Counted from the stretch's first letter, positions 1-10,590 are shown. The stretch: 64,000 nucleotides of DNA from Apilactobacillus apinorum (GCF_001281175.1 NZ_KQ440396.1:457771-521770); one strand, 5' to 3'. Numbers and translations: made by a program. Notes: generated by a model from the letters alone, not told the origin.

Positions 1-1044
1 AGGTCCAACATCAATAACTGAACGACCAGAGTAATCAACACGCTTACCAAGTAAGTTTTGTCTAAAACGACCTTGCTTACCCTTAAGCATGTGTGATAGA
101 GACTTAAGTGGACGGTTACCAGGACCGGCAACAGGACGACCACGACGACCGTTATCGATTAAAGCATCAACGGCTTCTTGTAACATACGTTTTTCGTTTT
201 GAACGATGATACCAGGAGCATGTAGGTCTAATAGTCTCTTCAAACGGTTATTTCTGTTAATAACACGACGGTACAAGTCATTTAAGTCAGAAGTAGCAAA
301 ACGGCCACCTTCTAGTTGTACCATCGGTCTTAAGTCAGGTGGAATAACAGGAATTGCTTCCATTACCATCCAAGATAAGTCATTACCAGATTGTAAGAAT
401 GCTTCTAGAATATCTAGACGTCTAACCGCTCTAACACGTTTTTGACCAGTAGCTTTCTTAAGTTCATCTTTTAGTTCTGCAACTTCTTTATTGATATCAA
501 CATTGTTCAATAAAGTTCTAATTGCTTCAGCACCAATTTGTGCTTGGAAACGATTACCGTATTCTAGTTTCTTATCACGGTAATCTTGTTCTGAAATTAG
601 TTGCTTGTTTTCTAGTGGAGTATCACCAGGATCAGTAACAACGTATGAAGCAAAGTAGATAATTTCTTCCAAAGCACGTGGACTCATGTCTAATACAAGA
701 CCCATTCTACTTGGAATACCCTTGAAGTACCAAATGTGTGTTACTGGAGCAGCAAGTTCAATGTGTCCCATACGTTCACGACGTACTTTGGCACGAGTAA
801 CTTCAACTCCACAACGGTCACAGACAATACCTTTATATCTAATACGTTTATATTTACCACAAGCACATTCCCAATCCTTTGTAGGACCAAAAATTCTTTC
901 GTCGAATAGACCGTCTTTTTCTGGTTTTAAGGTTCTGTAGTTAATAGTTTCTGGCTTTTTAACTTCACCAAATGACCAACTACGAATCTTATCAGAAGAA
1001 GCTAATCCAATTTGCATGCTTGAAAATTTATTTACATCGACCAA
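1..1044 (-). CDS. rpoC: DNA-directed RNA polymerase subunit beta', 5' part (cut by window edge)
   Basis: The first 348 codons of the largest catalytic subunit of RNA polymerase; the reading frame runs off the left edge. The translation starts [20 protein letters not shown] and carries the N-terminal zinc ribbon ([20 protein letters not shown]), the stretch [17 protein letters not shown] and the end [13 protein letters not shown], all typical of bacterial beta'. The catalytic NADFDGD motif would lie beyond the edge. The start is TTG at 1044-1042, preceded by AAAGGGGA at suitable spacing; no ATG fits the conserved N-terminus. It follows rpoB by 17 bases and should be cotranscribed with it. Confidence 0.97.
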   Translation of the reverse strand, partial: MVDVNKFSSMQIGLASSDKIRSWSFGEVKKPETINYRTLKPEKDGLFDERIFGPTKDWECACGKYKRIRYKGIVCDRCGVEVTRAKVRRERMGHIELAAPVTHIWYFKGIPSRMGLVLDMSPRALEEIIYFASYVVTDPGDTPLENKQLISEQDYRDKKLEYGNRFQAQIGAEAIRTLLNNVDINKEVAELKDELKKATGQKRVRAVRRLDILEAFLQSGNDLSWMVMEAIPVIPPDLRPMVQLEGGRFATSDLNDLYRRVINRNNRLKRLLDLHAPGIIVQNEKRMLQEAVDALIDNGRRGRPVAGPGNRPLKSLSHMLKGKQGRFRQNLLGKRVDYSGRSVIDVGP

Positions 1045-1061
1045 TGGATAGTCCCCTTTCT

Positions 1062-4000
1062 TTATTCCTTAAAGTTGGTGTTTGCTTTATCATCTTGTTC
1101 AGACTTTTCTTCGTCTGTTTCTTCCTTGCCTTGTCTTTGCTTTTCAGCTAGTTTGCTTAAAGCATCAGTGTTTAAGACATTGTCATCGTCTTCACTATCT
1201 AAGTCGCGAAGTTCGATTTCTTCATTGTCATCATTTAGAACCTTCATGTCTAATCCAAGAGCTTGAAGTTCTTTAACAAGAACACGGAATGATTCAGGAA
1301 CACCTGGCTTAGGAATTGGTTCACCCTTAACGATTGCTTCGTATGTCTTAACACGACCAACAACGTCATCTGACTTGTAAGTCAAGATTTCTTGTAGTGT
1401 GTATGCGGCACCATAAGCTTCTAGGGCCCAAACTTCCATTTCCCCGAAACGTTGTCCCCCAAATTGGGCTTTACCACCAAGTGGTTGTTGAGTAACTAAT
1501 GAGTAAGGTCCAATTGAACGAGCATGGATCTTGTCATCAACCATGTGGGCAAGTTTCAAGTAGTGCATAACCCCAACAGCGACACGCTTATCAAATGGTT
1601 CACCAGTTCTACCATCATAAACAACTGATTTACCGTCTGAAGCCATACCAGCTTCCTTAACAGCATCCCAAATATCAGAATCACGAGCACCATCGAATAC
1701 CGGAGTACTTACGTGGATACCAAGTTTTCTAGCAGCCATACCTAAGTGAAGTTCAAGAACTTGTCCGATGTTCATACGTGAAGGCACACCCATGGGACTC
1801 AATAGGATATCGATTGGAGTACCATCTGGTAAGTAAGGCATATCTTCTTCAGGAATAACAATAGATACAGTACCTTTGTTACCGTGACGACCAGACATCT
1901 TGTCCCCTACTTGAATCTTACGTTTTTGAGCAATGTATACTCGAACCATCTTGTTAACACCTGGAGCTAATTCGTCACCGTTTTCACGAGTGAAGACCTT
2001 AACGTCTTGAACGATACCGCCACCACCGTGAGGTACACGTAGTGAAGTATCACGAACTTCTCTAGATTTTTCACCGAAGATAGCATGTAGTAATCTTTCT
2101 TCAGCTGATAATTCTGTTACACCCTTAGGAGTAACCTTACCAACTAAGATGTCACCATCATGTACTTCAGCACCAATTCTGATAGTTCCTTCTTCATCAA
2201 GGTTTCTTAGAGCTTCTTCCCCAACATTAGGGATTTCTCTAGTCATTTCTTCAGGTCCAAGTTTGGTATCTCTAGTTTCTGATTCATATTCTTCAATATG
2301 AATTGAAGTATATACATCTTCTCTAACTAAACGTTCTGAAATACCAATGGCATCTTCGAAGTTGTAACCTTGCCAAGTCATAAATGCAACAACAGGGTTT
2401 TGACCTAGGGCCAATTCACCATTTTCCATTGATGGACCATCAGCAAGAATTTCATCAGCGTCAACCTTGTCGTTTACACGAACGATTGGACGTTGGTTGT
2501 AGTTTTTACCACCGTTTGAACGTTGGAATTTCATTAGTTTGTAAGTATCTAATGAACCGTCTTCTCTTCTAACACGAATTTCGTCAGCGTCAACATATTC
2601 AACAGTACCTGGGTGTTTACAGATTAGAGCAACCCCAGAATCATGTGCTGCCTTGTATTCGATCCCAGTTCCAACAAGTGGAGCATGTGGATTTACCAAA
2701 GGAACAGCTTGACGTTGCATGTTGGCACCCATTAGGGCACGGTTTGAGTCATCGTTTTCCAAGAAAGGAATACATGCAGTCGCAACAGAAACAACTTGTT
2801 TAGGTGAAACGTCCATGTAATCGACATTTTCAATCTTAGTTTCGATGTTATTTGACTTATATCTAGCCATAACAACGTCGTTCTTGAATGAACCGTCTTC
2901 ATTTAATGGTGAGTTAGCTTGAGCAACTACGAAGTTATCTTCTTCGTCAGCTGATAAGTAATCAATCTTATCAGTAACTTTGTGAGTATCCCATGAAACA
3001 CGACGGTATGGTGTTTCCACGAAACCGTACTTGTTAACTTTAGAATAACTTGAAAGTGAGTTAATCAAACCAATGTTAGGTCCTTCAGGAGTTTCAATAG
3101 GACAAATACGACCATAATGCGTGTAGTGAACGTCACGAACTTCGTATCCAGCACGGTCTCTAGTTAAACCACCAGGTCCCAATGCGGATAGACGACGTTT
3201 ATGAGTTAATTCACCCAATGGGTTAGTTTGGTCCATGAATTGTGATAATTGTGATGAACCAAAGAATTCCTTAATTGAAGCAACAACAGGACGAATGTTA
3301 ATTAGTTGTTGAGGAGTAACAGTAGTAGTGTCTTGAATTGACATACGTTCTCTAACAACACGTTCCATTCTAGCTAAACCAATTCTGAATTGGTTTTGTA
3401 GTAATTCACCAACGGAACGAATACGACGGTTACCTAAATGGTCAATATCATCAGGTTCACCAATTCCTTCTTGTAAGTTAAAGAAGTAGTTGATTGAGGC
3501 AATGATATCTGCCGGAGTAATGTGGTGGAAATCTTCAGGAATGTTATCATTTCCGATCATGTTAACAACATGGTCTGGATCAGTTTCTGATTGTACTTTA
3601 ATGATTTGAACAGTCATTGGTTCAGGAACTACTGATTCATCTGAAGGGTTGAATGTGTATGCTTTGAAGTCTTCACGATCCAAGTATGGAGCTATTTCCT
3701 TCATAACATTCTTATCAACAACAGTACCCTTCTTAGCAATAATTTCACCAGTATCTGGGTCAGCTAAAGTTTCAGCAAGGGTTAATCCAAGTAGACGAGT
3801 CTTTAAGCTCAACTTGTTGTTGGTCTTGTATCTACCAACTGGAGCCATGTCGTAACGTTTTGGATCAAAAAATCTAGTAGTTAATAGACTACGAGAAGAG
3901 TCAGCAGTCTTAGGTTCACCCGGACGTAGACGTTCGTAGATATCTTTTAGGGCTTCTTCAACACGTGAATCAGTGGTGTCTTTGTGAACATCCTTTTCAA

Positions 4001-4661
4001 GAGTTAATGAAAGGCTGTCATTGCTACCTAAAATTTGAGTAATTTCATCATCAGAGCCAAAACCTAAAGCACGTACTAATTCAGTAATTGGTAGTTTTCT
4101 AGTTCTATCAATACGTACGTATGATAAGTTCTTTGCATCAGTTTCGAATTCCATCCATGCACCACGGTTAGGAATTACAGTAGTACCGTAACTGATACGG
4201 CCGTTCTTGTCTTCTTCTTTATGGAAGAAAACACCAGGAGAACGAACTAATTGTGAAACAATTACACGTTCTGCCCCATTGATAATAAAAGTACCTTGAT
4301 CTGTCATTAATGGGAAATCACCAAAGAAAACATCTTGGGTCTTGATTTCACCAGTTTCATGATTAGTCAATTTTAATGTGATATGAAGTGGAGCTGAGTA
4401 GTTAGCCTCATGATCTCTTGCTTCATTAACAGTGTACTTAGGTTCTAATAGTTCGTAATCAACGAATTCTAAGGATAGTTTTCCTTGGAAATCATCAATT
4501 GGCATAATGCTGTTAAACATTTCACGCAAACCTTCATCTAAGAACCACATGTATGAATCGGTTTGAATTTCAATTAAATTAGGTAAATCAAGAACTTCCT
4601 TGATTTGTGAGTAACTTCTACGAATACGGTGTTTACCATATTTAACTAAATGTCCTGCCAA
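1062..4661 (-). CDS. rpoB: DNA-directed RNA polymerase subunit beta
   Basis: Second-largest catalytic subunit of RNA polymerase, about 1199 residues. The N-terminus [20 protein letters not shown], the rifampicin-pocket region ([40 protein letters not shown]) and the C-terminal [20 protein letters not shown] are diagnostic. The Rif region has no obvious resistance-type change. The tail after about residue 1150 is very acidic and low in complexity, as in other lactobacilli. The frame is open to a GTG at 4670, but GGAGGGG directly abuts that codon, whereas TTG at 4661-4659 sits 8 bases after it and gives the usual [12 protein letters not shown] start, so TTG is preferred. Promoter and structured leader are at 4745-4895; rpoC follows. 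Confidence 0.96.
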   Translation of the reverse strand: MAGHLVKYGKHRIRRSYSQIKEVLDLPNLIEIQTDSYMWFLDEGLREMFNSIMPIDDFQGKLSLEFVDYELLEPKYTVNEARDHEANYSAPLHITLKLTNHETGEIKTQDVFFGDFPLMTDQGTFIINGAERVIVSQLVRSPGVFFHKEEDKNGRISYGTTVIPNRGAWMEFETDAKNLSYVRIDRTRKLPITELVRALGFGSDDEITQILGSNDSLSLTLEKDVHKDTTDSRVEEALKDIYERLRPGEPKTADSSRSLLTTRFFDPKRYDMAPVGRYKTNNKLSLKTRLLGLTLAETLADPDTGEIIAKKGTVVDKNVMKEIAPYLDREDFKAYTFNPSDESVVPEPMTVQIIKVQSETDPDHVVNMIGNDNIPEDFHHITPADIIASINYFFNLQEGIGEPDDIDHLGNRRIRSVGELLQNQFRIGLARMERVVRERMSIQDTTTVTPQQLINIRPVVASIKEFFGSSQLSQFMDQTNPLGELTHKRRLSALGPGGLTRDRAGYEVRDVHYTHYGRICPIETPEGPNIGLINSLSSYSKVNKYGFVETPYRRVSWDTHKVTDKIDYLSADEEDNFVVAQANSPLNEDGSFKNDVVMARYKSNNIETKIENVDYMDVSPKQVVSVATACIPFLENDDSNRALMGANMQRQAVPLVNPHAPLVGTGIEYKAAHDSGVALICKHPGTVEYVDADEIRVRREDGSLDTYKLMKFQRSNGGKNYNQRPIVRVNDKVDADEILADGPSMENGELALGQNPVVAFMTWQGYNFEDAIGISERLVREDVYTSIHIEEYESETRDTKLGPEEMTREIPNVGEEALRNLDEEGTIRIGAEVHDGDILVGKVTPKGVTELSAEERLLHAIFGEKSREVRDTSLRVPHGGGGIVQDVKVFTRENGDELAPGVNKMVRVYIAQKRKIQVGDKMSGRHGNKGTVSIVIPEEDMPYLPDGTPIDILLSPMGVPSRMNIGQVLELHLGMAARKLGIHVSTPVFDGARDSDIWDAVKEAGMASDGKSVVYDGRTGEPFDKRVAVGVMHYLKLAHMVDDKIHARSIGPYSLVTQQPLGGKAQFGGQRFGEMEVWALEAYGAAYTLQEILTYKSDDVVGRVKTYEAIVKGEPIPKPGVPESFRVLVKELQALGLDMKVLNDDNEEIELRDLDSEDDDNVLNTDALSKLAEKQRQGKEETDEEKSEQDDKANTNFKE

Positions 4662-4744
4662 GTTCTTCACCCCTCCAAAAAATTCTACGAAAATGAAATA
4701 TTACAATTGTGTTACAATTGCACTTTTTTACTGATTTTTACTAA

Positions 4745-4860
4745 AAATGAGCAAAAAAAAACCAAAACAAGCAATCTCGATTGACGCTTATTTTTGGTTG
4801 ATATAGGCGCATCTGACGGACAATAGATCGCCGACACGCATTTCATTTCATAGTTATATA
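4745..4860 (-). ncRNA. Lacto-rpoB-like structured RNA leader of rpoB
   Basis: The roughly 190-base 5' leader of rpoB holds two hairpins. Read on the minus strand, the first pairs GGCGATCT with AGATGCGCC (one bulged G, loop of 10). The second pairs AACCAAAA with TTTTGGTT, then AAGC/GCTT and CAAT/ATTG, and is followed at once by a run of nine U. A conserved RNA named Lacto-rpoB is known upstream of rpoB in lactic acid bacteria; position and structure fit it, but I cannot run a covariance model. The hairpin plus U-run (about 4748-4795) looks like an intrinsic terminator in the leader, which suggests attenuation of rpoBC; that is inference. Confidence 0.65.
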
Positions 4861-4866
4861 CCCAGT

Positions 4867-4895
4867 ATGATACTCTAAAAGCATAGTTAAGTCAA
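4867..4895 (-). promoter_or_regulatory. rpoBC promoter
   Basis: On the minus strand, TTGACT (4895-4890), a 17-base spacer and TATCAT (4872-4867). It lies just downstream of the clpC terminator, so rpoBC has its own promoter and a start near 4860. Confidence 0.7.
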
Positions 4896-4900
4896 TGTTT

Positions 4901-4941
4901 TGCATAAAAAAGAGAGGATTAAATCCTCTCTTTTTTATGCA
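4901..4941. terminator. clpC terminator (perfect 19-bp inverted repeat)
   Basis: TGCATAAAAAAGAGAGGAT (4901-4919) and its exact complement (4923-4941) around a 3-base loop. The distal arm overlaps the last codons of clpC. U-rich on both strands, so it can act in either direction. Confidence 0.85.
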
Positions 4942-7433
4942 TTAACAGTTTCTTTTTTAGTAACTGTAATTTTCCCTTTGGAAGCTCCGATTGAAACTTC
5001 ATCCCCTGGTTTAATTGAACCAGAAAGAATTTCTTCAGAAATTTTATCTTCCACATCATTTTGTAGTGCTCTTCTAATTGGACGAGCACCGTATTCAGGA
5101 TTAAAACCATTCTTAGCAATCAATTCAATTGCGGCTGGTGTCATCTTAATGTTGATACCTAGATCATGAACTCTCTTCAATAAATCATTTGTCATTAACT
5201 TAACAATTTCTTGAACTTGCTTTTGATTTAGTTCATGGAAAATAATTGTTTCATCAATTCGGTTTAAGAATTCTGGTCTGAAGAATCGTTTCATTTGTTC
5301 TTCAACGGTCTTCTTCATTAGCTTGTAGTTTTCATCGTCTTTATCTAATTCAGCACCAAAACCAACTGTCTTCTTATCACGAAGTGCAGCAGCACCTAGG
5401 TTAGAAGTCATAATTAGTACTGTGTTTCTGAAATCAACGTGACGACCCTTTGAATCAGTTAGGTATCCATCATCTAGTACTTGTAGTAACAAGTTGAAGA
5501 CATCTGGATGAGCCTTTTCTACTTCATCGAATAAAACAACTGAGTATGGATGTTGTCTTACCTTTTCGGTTAGTTGACCACCTTCTTCGTATCCAACGTA
5601 TCCGGGAGCTGAACCAACCATTCGAGAAGCTGATTCTTTTTGCATATATTCTGACATATCAATTCTGATAATATCATCTTTTGAGCCAAACATTTCTTCA
5701 GCCAAATCTTTAGCCAATTCAGTTTTACCAACACCAGTTGGTCCCAAGAAGATAAATGAACCGATTGGACGGTTAGGATCTTTAATTCCACTTCTTGCAC
5801 GTCTAATTGCTCTAGATACTGCAGAAACGGCTTCATTTTGACCAATAATTTTCTTGTGTAAAATGCTTTCTAAGTTTACCAAGCGCTTGCTATCTGTCTT
5901 AGTCATCTTAGTAACTGGTACACCAGTCCATTCAGAAACAACCTTAGCAACATCTTCACCAGTTTCTGAAATGTTGTACTTATGTTCCTTTTGTGCCTTT
6001 TGACGTTGATCAGCAATCTTGTCACGTTTATCAGCTAATTCTTTTTGTACTGCTTGTTCTTTTTCTCTTAAACTAACAGCATCTTCAAAACGTTGTTCTT
6101 CAATTGCACTTTCCAGTGCTTTACTGTATTCAGCGATTTGATTTTGTAATTCATCCAATGGATCTTCATCGTCTAAATTATCAATTCTAATCATAGCAGC
6201 TGCTTCATCCATCAAATCGATGGCCTTATCAGGTAAGAAACGATTACTAATGTAACGAGATGATAAATCAACCGCTTGTTCAATTGCATCATCTGTAATT
6301 TTAACTTGATGATGAGTTTCGTACTTAGGACGAATCCCCTTAAGAATTTGAATTGCTTCATCTCTAGTTGGTTCTTCAACAGAAACCGTAGCGAAACGAC
6401 GAGCCAAAGCCCCATCTTTTTCAATGTACTTTTGGTATTCGTTCAATGTTGTAGCTCCAATTGTTTGTAAGTCACCTCTAGCTAATGCTGGTTTTAAAAT
6501 GTTAGAAGCATCAATTGCCCCTTCAGCTCCACCAGCACCCATTAAGGTGTGTAATTCATCAATGAATAAAATAACGTTACCAACTGATTTAATTTCGCTG
6601 ATAATCTTCATTAAACGTTTTTCGAATTCACCACGATACTTAGTTCCAGCAACTAAAGTTCCCATTTCAAGCATCATGACACGTTTGTTTTCCATATCAT
6701 CCGGCACTTGACGGTTAGCAATCTTCAAAGCTAATCCTTCGACAACAGCGGTCTTACCAACCCCTGCTTCACCAACTAGAACTGGGTTGTTCTTAGTACG
6801 ACGACTTAGAATTTGGATAACACGTTTGATAACGTCATCTCTTCCAATTGTAGGATCGATTAAACCGTCTTTAGCAGCCTTAGTTAAGTCGGTTGCTAAT
6901 GAGTCAAGCGTTGGAGTTGTTCCATTTGTCACTGCTGGTTTAGCACCTGGCAATGGAATGTTTTTGGCATTTGGGTTGGGATTTGATGAAAAGCCCATTT
7001 TACGTAATAGCACTTTTTTAATAAAGTTCATGTCTCTTACGTTCATGCTTTCTAGAATTCTAGTAGCGACAGTTTCTGGCGTATCCAAAATAGCGATTAA
7101 TAAGTGTTCTGTACCAATTCTGGCAGCACCATACTTCTTAGAAACTTGCCCTGCAATGGTAAGAATTTGTTCAGTCTTTGGTGAATATGGTAGGTATGAA
7201 TCTTGATCATATTCATGCAAATTACCATAACCAACTAAGATTTCGATTTCACCCTTAATATCTTCTTCATTGATATCGCATTGTTTTAATGCTGACTTAG
7301 CGATTCCGTTAGTTTCCATCGCTAAAGCTAGTAATAAATGTTCAGTTCCGATAGCCTGATGGCCAAATACTTTGGCTTGTTCTTGCGCTATAATTAAAAC
7401 GTTTTTCGCACTAGGAGTAAAAATGTTATCCAT
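4935..7433 (-). CDS. clpC: ATP-dependent Clp protease ATP-binding subunit ClpC
   Basis: AAA+ unfoldase that delivers damaged or tagged proteins to ClpP; 832 residues. Order: double Clp_N repeat (1-145), first AAA module with GEAGVGKT (221-228) and Walker [11 protein letters not shown], a middle domain with a UVR-like motif ([20 protein letters not shown]), and second AAA module with [12 protein letters not shown] and [11 protein letters not shown]. The UVR motif and the link to ctsR separate ClpC from ClpB and ClpE. Start: ATG at 7433 with GTGAGG six bases upstream; the frame continues to a GTG at 7445 that overlaps this ribosome-binding site. It follows ctsR by 15 bases and is under CtsR control. 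Confidence 0.96.
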   Translation of the reverse strand: MDNIFTPSAKNVLIIAQEQAKVFGHQAIGTEHLLLALAMETNGIAKSALKQCDINEEDIKGEIEILVGYGNLHEYDQDSYLPYSPKTEQILTIAGQVSKKYGAARIGTEHLLIAILDTPETVATRILESMNVRDMNFIKKVLLRKMGFSSNPNPNAKNIPLPGAKPAVTNGTTPTLDSLATDLTKAAKDGLIDPTIGRDDVIKRVIQILSRRTKNNPVLVGEAGVGKTAVVEGLALKIANRQVPDDMENKRVMMLEMGTLVAGTKYRGEFEKRLMKIISEIKSVGNVILFIDELHTLMGAGGAEGAIDASNILKPALARGDLQTIGATTLNEYQKYIEKDGALARRFATVSVEEPTRDEAIQILKGIRPKYETHHQVKITDDAIEQAVDLSSRYISNRFLPDKAIDLMDEAAAMIRIDNLDDEDPLDELQNQIAEYSKALESAIEEQRFEDAVSLREKEQAVQKELADKRDKIADQRQKAQKEHKYNISETGEDVAKVVSEWTGVPVTKMTKTDSKRLVNLESILHKKIIGQNEAVSAVSRAIRRARSGIKDPNRPIGSFIFLGPTGVGKTELAKDLAEEMFGSKDDIIRIDMSEYMQKESASRMVGSAPGYVGYEEGGQLTEKVRQHPYSVVLFDEVEKAHPDVFNLLLQVLDDGYLTDSKGRHVDFRNTVLIMTSNLGAAALRDKKTVGFGAELDKDDENYKLMKKTVEEQMKRFFRPEFLNRIDETIIFHELNQKQVQEIVKLMTNDLLKRVHDLGINIKMTPAAIELIAKNGFNPEYGARPIRRALQNDVEDKISEEILSGSIKPGDEVSIGASKGKITVTKKETVNA

Positions 7434-7448
7434 GTTATGCCTCACTTT

Positions 7449-7916
7449 CTAGCTCTTGTATCTCAAATGATCTAAAATGGCGATCATTATGTTTGCTCTA
7501 ATCTGATTTTCAAGTAATGTATTGCCGATTGCTAGAGTTTGTTTAGTAATAGATGCTAACACTAAATCAGCCTCATTGTCAGTAATTAGCTCATTTACAA
7601 CTAAAGTATTAATTAATGCCTTCGCTTCTCTTTGCGTTAGGTCTGTTCCAATTGCATCTATTAATGTGTCTAGTATTTCAATATTGTCTAATAACTTCAC
7701 TTTTTCAATACGGATGTATCCTCCGCCACCTCGTTTACTTTCTACTACATATCCATTTTGAATAGTAAAACGAGTCTTAATCACATAATTAATCTGTGAT
7801 GGTACAACATCAAAGTGACTGGCAATATCAGATCTACTAATCTCAACACGTTCATCTTCAGCAATCATTTCCTTTAGATATCTTTCGATAATATCGGAAA
7901 TGTTTTTTCCTTGCAT
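7449..7916 (-). CDS. ctsR: Transcriptional repressor CtsR
   Basis: Class III heat-shock repressor, 155 residues. N-terminal winged helix (ISDIIERYLKEMI, FDVVPSQINYVIKTRFT) with the conserved glycine-rich wing RGGGGYIRI that enters the DNA minor groove; C-terminal dimerisation and arginine-phosphate sensing half. First gene of ctsR-clpC. Its own promoter is overlapped by a CtsR operator (7933-7949), so it is autoregulated. The zinc-binding McsA and the kinase McsB that accompany CtsR in Bacillus are absent here, as is usual in lactobacilli. Start ATG with GGGGTGG upstream. Confidence 0.96.
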   Translation of the reverse strand: MQGKNISDIIERYLKEMIAEDERVEISRSDIASHFDVVPSQINYVIKTRFTIQNGYVVESKRGGGGYIRIEKVKLLDNIEILDTLIDAIGTDLTQREAKALINTLVVNELITDNEADLVLASITKQTLAIGNTLLENQIRANIMIAILDHLRYKS

Positions 7917-7932
7917 GTTACCACCCCAATTC

Positions 7933-7949
7933 TTTGACTAATCTTGACT
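7933..7949 (-). promoter_or_regulatory. CtsR operator upstream of ctsR-clpC
   Basis: Read on the minus strand: AGTCAAG, three bases (ATT), AGTCAAA. This matches the tandem heptad of CtsR operators (RGTCAAA NAN RGTCAAA) with one deviating base. It sits just downstream of the -10 box. Confidence 0.9.
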
Positions 7950-7952
7950 ATA

Positions 7953-7980
7953 ATTATACGTAATTATAGCCGAAATGCAA
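7953..7980 (-). promoter_or_regulatory. ctsR-clpC promoter
   Basis: On the minus strand, TTGCAT (7980-7975), 16-base spacer, TATAAT (7958-7953), immediately followed by the CtsR operator. Confidence 0.75.
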
Positions 7981-7997
7981 AGATTTTTACCGAAAAT

Positions 7998-8031
7998 AAA
8001 AAGAGAAAATGAATTAACATTTTCTCTTTTT
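7998..8031 (-). terminator. tRNA operon terminator
   Basis: Perfect 14-bp repeat AAAAAGAGAAAATG / CATTTTCTCTTTTT with a 6-base loop, 12 bases after the last tRNA gene, followed on the minus strand by a T-rich run. Confidence 0.85.
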
Positions 8032-8042
8032 CATCTATATTA

Positions 8043-8116
8043 TCGGGAAGACAGGATTCGAACCTGCGACCCCCTGGTCCCAAACCAGGTGCTCTACCAA
8101 GCTGAGCTACTTCCCG
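8043..8116 (-). tRNA. tRNA-Pro (TGG)
   Basis: 74-base cloverleaf with acceptor stem CGGGAAG/CTTCCCG, T arm GGTTCGAATCC form and anticodon loop TTTGGGA (anticodon TGG). The 3' CCA is not encoded. Last gene of the eight-tRNA operon. Confidence 0.97.
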
Positions 8117-8128
8117 AAATAAAAAAAA

Positions 8129-8202
8129 TGCACCCAGTAGGAGTCGAACCTACAACCTTCTGATTCGTAGTCAGACACTCTATCCAGTTGCGCTATGGGT
8201 GC
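8129..8202 (-). tRNA. tRNA-Arg (ACG)
   Basis: 74-base cloverleaf, acceptor stem GCACCCA/TGGGTGC, anticodon loop CTACGAA (ACG; A34 is expected to become inosine). CCA not encoded. Confidence 0.97.
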
Positions 8203-8228
8203 ATAATAAATATTAAATTAAAAATAAT

Positions 8229-8314
8229 GCCGAGGACCGGGATCGAACCGGTACGGTCATCACTGACCGCAGGATTTTAAGTCCTGTGCGTCTGCCAATT
8301 CCGCCACCCCGGCA
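8229..8314 (-). tRNA. tRNA-Leu (TAA)
   Basis: 86-base tRNA with the long variable arm of the leucine class, acceptor stem GCCGGGG/CCTCGGC (one G-U pair), anticodon loop CTTAAAA (TAA). CCA not encoded. Confidence 0.97.
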
Positions 8315-8326
8315 GAAGTATGCAAA

Positions 8327-8397
8327 GCGGAAGACGGGATTCGAACCCGCGACCCCCAGCATGGCAAGCTGATGTTCTACCACTGAACTACTTCCGC
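8327..8397 (-). tRNA. tRNA-Gly (GCC)
   Basis: 71-base tRNA, acceptor stem GCGGAAG/CTTCCGC, anticodon loop TTGCCAT (GCC), discriminator U as usual for glycine. CCA not encoded. Confidence 0.97.
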
Positions 8398-8402
8398 ATA
8401 AA

Positions 8403-8476
8403 TGCCGACTAGATGATTCGAACACCCGACCTCTTCATTACTAGTGAAGCGCTCTAGCCAACTGAGCTAAGTCGGC
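8403..8476 (-). tRNA. tRNA-Thr (AGT)
   Basis: 74-base tRNA, acceptor stem GCCGACT/AGTCGGC, anticodon loop CTAGTAA (AGT). The T stem GGGTG/CATCT contains two G-U pairs, making it the weakest stem in the cluster. CCA not encoded. Confidence 0.95.
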
Positions 8477-8498
8477 AGCATTTTTGCAAATAATGCAA

Positions 8499-8582
8499 TG
8501 CGGGCGAAGGGATTCGAACCCCCACTTCCATAAGGAAACTAGAACCTAAATCTAGCGCGTCTGCCAGTTCCGCCACGCCCGC
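8499..8582 (-). tRNA. tRNA-Leu (TAG)
   Basis: 84-base class II tRNA with long variable arm, acceptor stem GCGGGCG/CGCCCGC, anticodon loop TTTAGGT (TAG), which reads CTN codons; CTA is used often in this window. CCA not encoded. Confidence 0.97.
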
Positions 8583-8617
8583 ATGGTGATATTAAAATGT
8601 ATATGGCATTGAGCCAA

Positions 8618-8690
8618 TGAGCCGTGGCAGGTTCGAACTGCCGACCCTCTGATTAAAAGTCAGATGCTCTACCGGCTGAGCTAACGGCTC
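8618..8690 (-). tRNA. tRNA-Lys (TTT)
   Basis: 73-base tRNA, acceptor stem GAGCCGT/ACGGCTC, anticodon loop CTTTTAA (TTT). CCA not encoded. Confidence 0.97.
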
Positions 8691-8692
8691 AA

Positions 8693-8765
8693 TGGAGGAT
8701 ACAGGGCTCGAACCTGTGACCTCCTGCTTGTAAGGCAGATGCTCTCCCAACTGAGCTAATCCTCC
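8693..8765 (-). tRNA. tRNA-Val (TAC)
   Basis: 73-base tRNA, acceptor stem GGAGGAT/ATCCTCC, anticodon loop CTTACAA (TAC). First gene of the tRNA operon; only two bases separate it from tRNA-Lys. Confidence 0.97.
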
Positions 8766-8806
8766 ATGAGGTCAATCAAGTCATCTCTTAACAAGACAAC
8801 TATTTA

Positions 8807-8835
8807 ATATTATCATTTGTAGCAATTCATGTCAA
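8807..8835 (-). promoter_or_regulatory. tRNA operon promoter
   Basis: On the minus strand, consensus TTGACA (8835-8830), 17-base spacer, TAATAT (8812-8807), about 40 bases before tRNA-Val. Confidence 0.8.
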
Positions 8836-9017
8836 CAAAAATTTTAATTAATTTGCTTTGAATTCATATTTGTAAGCCGTTTTATAACTCAACAAAAAAT
8901 ATTATATCGAAAAATACATTCCTCGTCTACCTTTTTTTGCAAAAAATGAATAGCAATTCTGTTTTGATTGATTTCATTATCATCCCTTCCTATAAGAACA
9001 TCTTATTTCTATATATA
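8836..9017. other. Gene-free spacer between the tRNA promoter and the serS terminator
   Basis: About 180 AT-rich bases. I see no ORF with a ribosome-binding site, no repeat and no clear hairpin beyond the flanking promoter and terminator. Confidence 0.6.
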
Positions 9018-9056
9018 AAAAGAACCTCCTAAGGTATCATCTTAGGAGGTTCTTTT
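9018..9056 (-). terminator. serS terminator
   Basis: Perfect 16-bp repeat AAAAGAACCTCCTAAG / CTTAGGAGGTTCTTTT with a 7-base loop, followed on the minus strand by T-rich sequence. Confidence 0.88.
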
Positions 9057-9071
9057 CAGTTTTAGATATAA

Positions 9072-10355
9072 TTAACCTTCTTTAGTAATAGTAGTACGAC
9101 CACCCATGTAAGGTTGTAGTACTTTTGGAATACTGATTGAGCCATCTTCGTTTTGAAAGTTTTCCAAAATAGCTGCTACAGTTCTACCAACGGCTAAACC
9201 TGAACCATTCAATGTGTGAACGAATTGAAGCTTTCCATTTTCATCTCTGTATTGAATGTGTGCACGACGAGCTTGAAAATCAGTCGTGTTTGAACAACTT
9301 GAAATTTCACGGTAACGACCTTGAGCAGGCATCCAAACTTCAATATCATGGGTCATTGCTGCAGTGAAACTCATATCACTAGTAGTTAAAGTAATTACGT
9401 GGTATGGAATTTCTAACATGTCTAGTAATTCTTCAGCATGTGCAGTAATGCTTTCTAGTGCATCCCATGAATCTTCTGGTTTAGTGAATTGAACCATTTC
9501 AACCTTGTTGAATTGGTGTAAACGAATTAAACCCCTAGTATCACGTCCGGCACTTCCGGCTTCTGATCTAAATGCTGGTGAAAGTGCAGTAAACTTAACT
9601 GGCAACTTGTCAGCATCCATTACTTCATCTCTGTAGTAATTTACTAATGGAACTTCGGCTGTTGGAATCATTGTTAAATCACTATCTGCGATTTCGAAAC
9701 CAGCTTTAGTTTCTTTAAACTTAGGAAATTGTCCAGTTCCAAACATTGAGTCTGAGTTAACCATGTATGGAGGAAGTACTTCTTTGTAACCTGCTTTAGC
9801 GTTTTGGTCTAAGTAGAAATTATAGATAGCACGTTCTAATTGTGCACCTGCTCCCATGTAGTATACAAAACGGCTACCAGCAACTTTAGCACTAGCTTCA
9901 AAATCTAGAATTCCTAAGTCTTCACCGATTTCCCAGTGGTTCTTAGGTTGGAAGTCAAACTTACGTGGTTCACCATGTTTTCTTAATTCCACAGCTCCTT
10001 CTTCAGTTAAACTGATTGGAACTTCATCCGCTGGAATGTTTGGTAAGTGGGCAGCTAAATCTTGTTGATCTTGTTGAACCTTTTCTAGTTCAGCATCTAA
10101 ATCTTTAACTTCCTTACCAACTTGTTGCATTTCTTCAATTGCTGAAGTGGCGTCTTCTTTGTTACGCTTTGCTTCGGCAATCTTCTTTGAAACATCATTC
10201 TTCTTAGCTTTTAGGCTTTCGCTCTTCACAATTAGTTCACGACGTTTTTCATCGTAACCTAATAGTTCATCGATAGTTTCAGCTTTAACATTTCTAGTAG
10301 CTAACTTTTCTTTTACCCAATCTGCGTTTTGACGAATCATTTTCATATCTAACAT
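9072..10355 (-). CDS. serS: Serine--tRNA ligase
   Basis: Charges tRNA-Ser; class II synthetase of 427 residues. The N-terminal long antiparallel coiled coil that grips the tRNA-Ser variable arm covers roughly residues 25-100 (many K/E/Q heptads). The catalytic core shows motif 2 [20 protein letters not shown] and motif 3 [20 protein letters not shown]. Start: ATG at 10355 after AGGAGG. The frame is open 29 codons further upstream, but that part is the T-box terminator read as protein. Expression is controlled by the T-box at 10376-10590. Confidence 0.97.
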   Translation of the reverse strand: MLDMKMIRQNADWVKEKLATRNVKAETIDELLGYDEKRRELIVKSESLKAKKNDVSKKIAEAKRNKEDATSAIEEMQQVGKEVKDLDAELEKVQQDQQDLAAHLPNIPADEVPISLTEEGAVELRKHGEPRKFDFQPKNHWEIGEDLGILDFEASAKVAGSRFVYYMGAGAQLERAIYNFYLDQNAKAGYKEVLPPYMVNSDSMFGTGQFPKFKETKAGFEIADSDLTMIPTAEVPLVNYYRDEVMDADKLPVKFTALSPAFRSEAGSAGRDTRGLIRLHQFNKVEMVQFTKPEDSWDALESITAHAEELLDMLEIPYHVITLTTSDMSFTAAMTHDIEVWMPAQGRYREISSCSNTTDFQARRAHIQYRDENGKLQFVHTLNGSGLAVGRTVAAILENFQNEDGSISIPKVLQPYMGGRTTITKEG

Positions 10356-10375
10356 AATACATACCTCCTGAAAAT

Positions 10376-10590
10376 AAAAAGAAGACCTCCATCCATTGGG
10401 ACGAAGGTCTTCTTTTCGCGGTACCACCCAAGTTCTTAGCATAAGCTAAACACTCGTATGGTGATAACGGTCACTAGCCGTGTAGCATTACCTACCCGCT
10501 TTTACGTATGCTGGAATTTCGACTTGTAATTCACACCAACCATTACATCTCTTAAGTGTCTACTTAAAACATACATTGCGTTTATTTGTT
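10376..10590 (-). promoter_or_regulatory. Serine T-box leader of serS
   Basis: On the minus strand the leader contains the conserved antiterminator sequence TGGGTGGTACCGCG (10430-10417). It is followed at once by a terminator hairpin, AAGAAGACCT/AGGTCTTCTT plus T-run (10416-10376). Stem I lies near 10500-10590; its base pairs GTATG with CATAC, and just 5' of CATAC is TCCAGCA, holding two possible serine specifiers, UCC and AGC. Uncharged tRNA-Ser should stabilise the antiterminator and turn serS on. Confidence 0.9.

Noticed and set aside
206-940. Plus-strand open frames opposite rpoC
   Set aside because: They are antisense shadows of a highly conserved gene, without ribosome-binding sites.
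6424-7206. Plus-strand open frames of 95 and 139 codons opposite clpC
   Set aside because: Antisense shadows in clpC; low-complexity translation and no start signal.
7975-8425. Open frames of 60-70 codons across the tRNA cluster
   Set aside because: They run through tRNA genes with clear cloverleaves, have no ribosome-binding site and give no recognisable protein.
8403-8476. tRNA-Thr as a pseudogene because of two G-U pairs in the T stem
   Set aside because: All stems still pair, the T loop TTCGAAT and anticodon loop are normal, and the gene sits in an intact operon.
10356-10442. N-terminal extension of serS (29 codons)
   Set aside because: The extension translates the T-box antiterminator and terminator; the AGGAGG and conserved start are at 10355.
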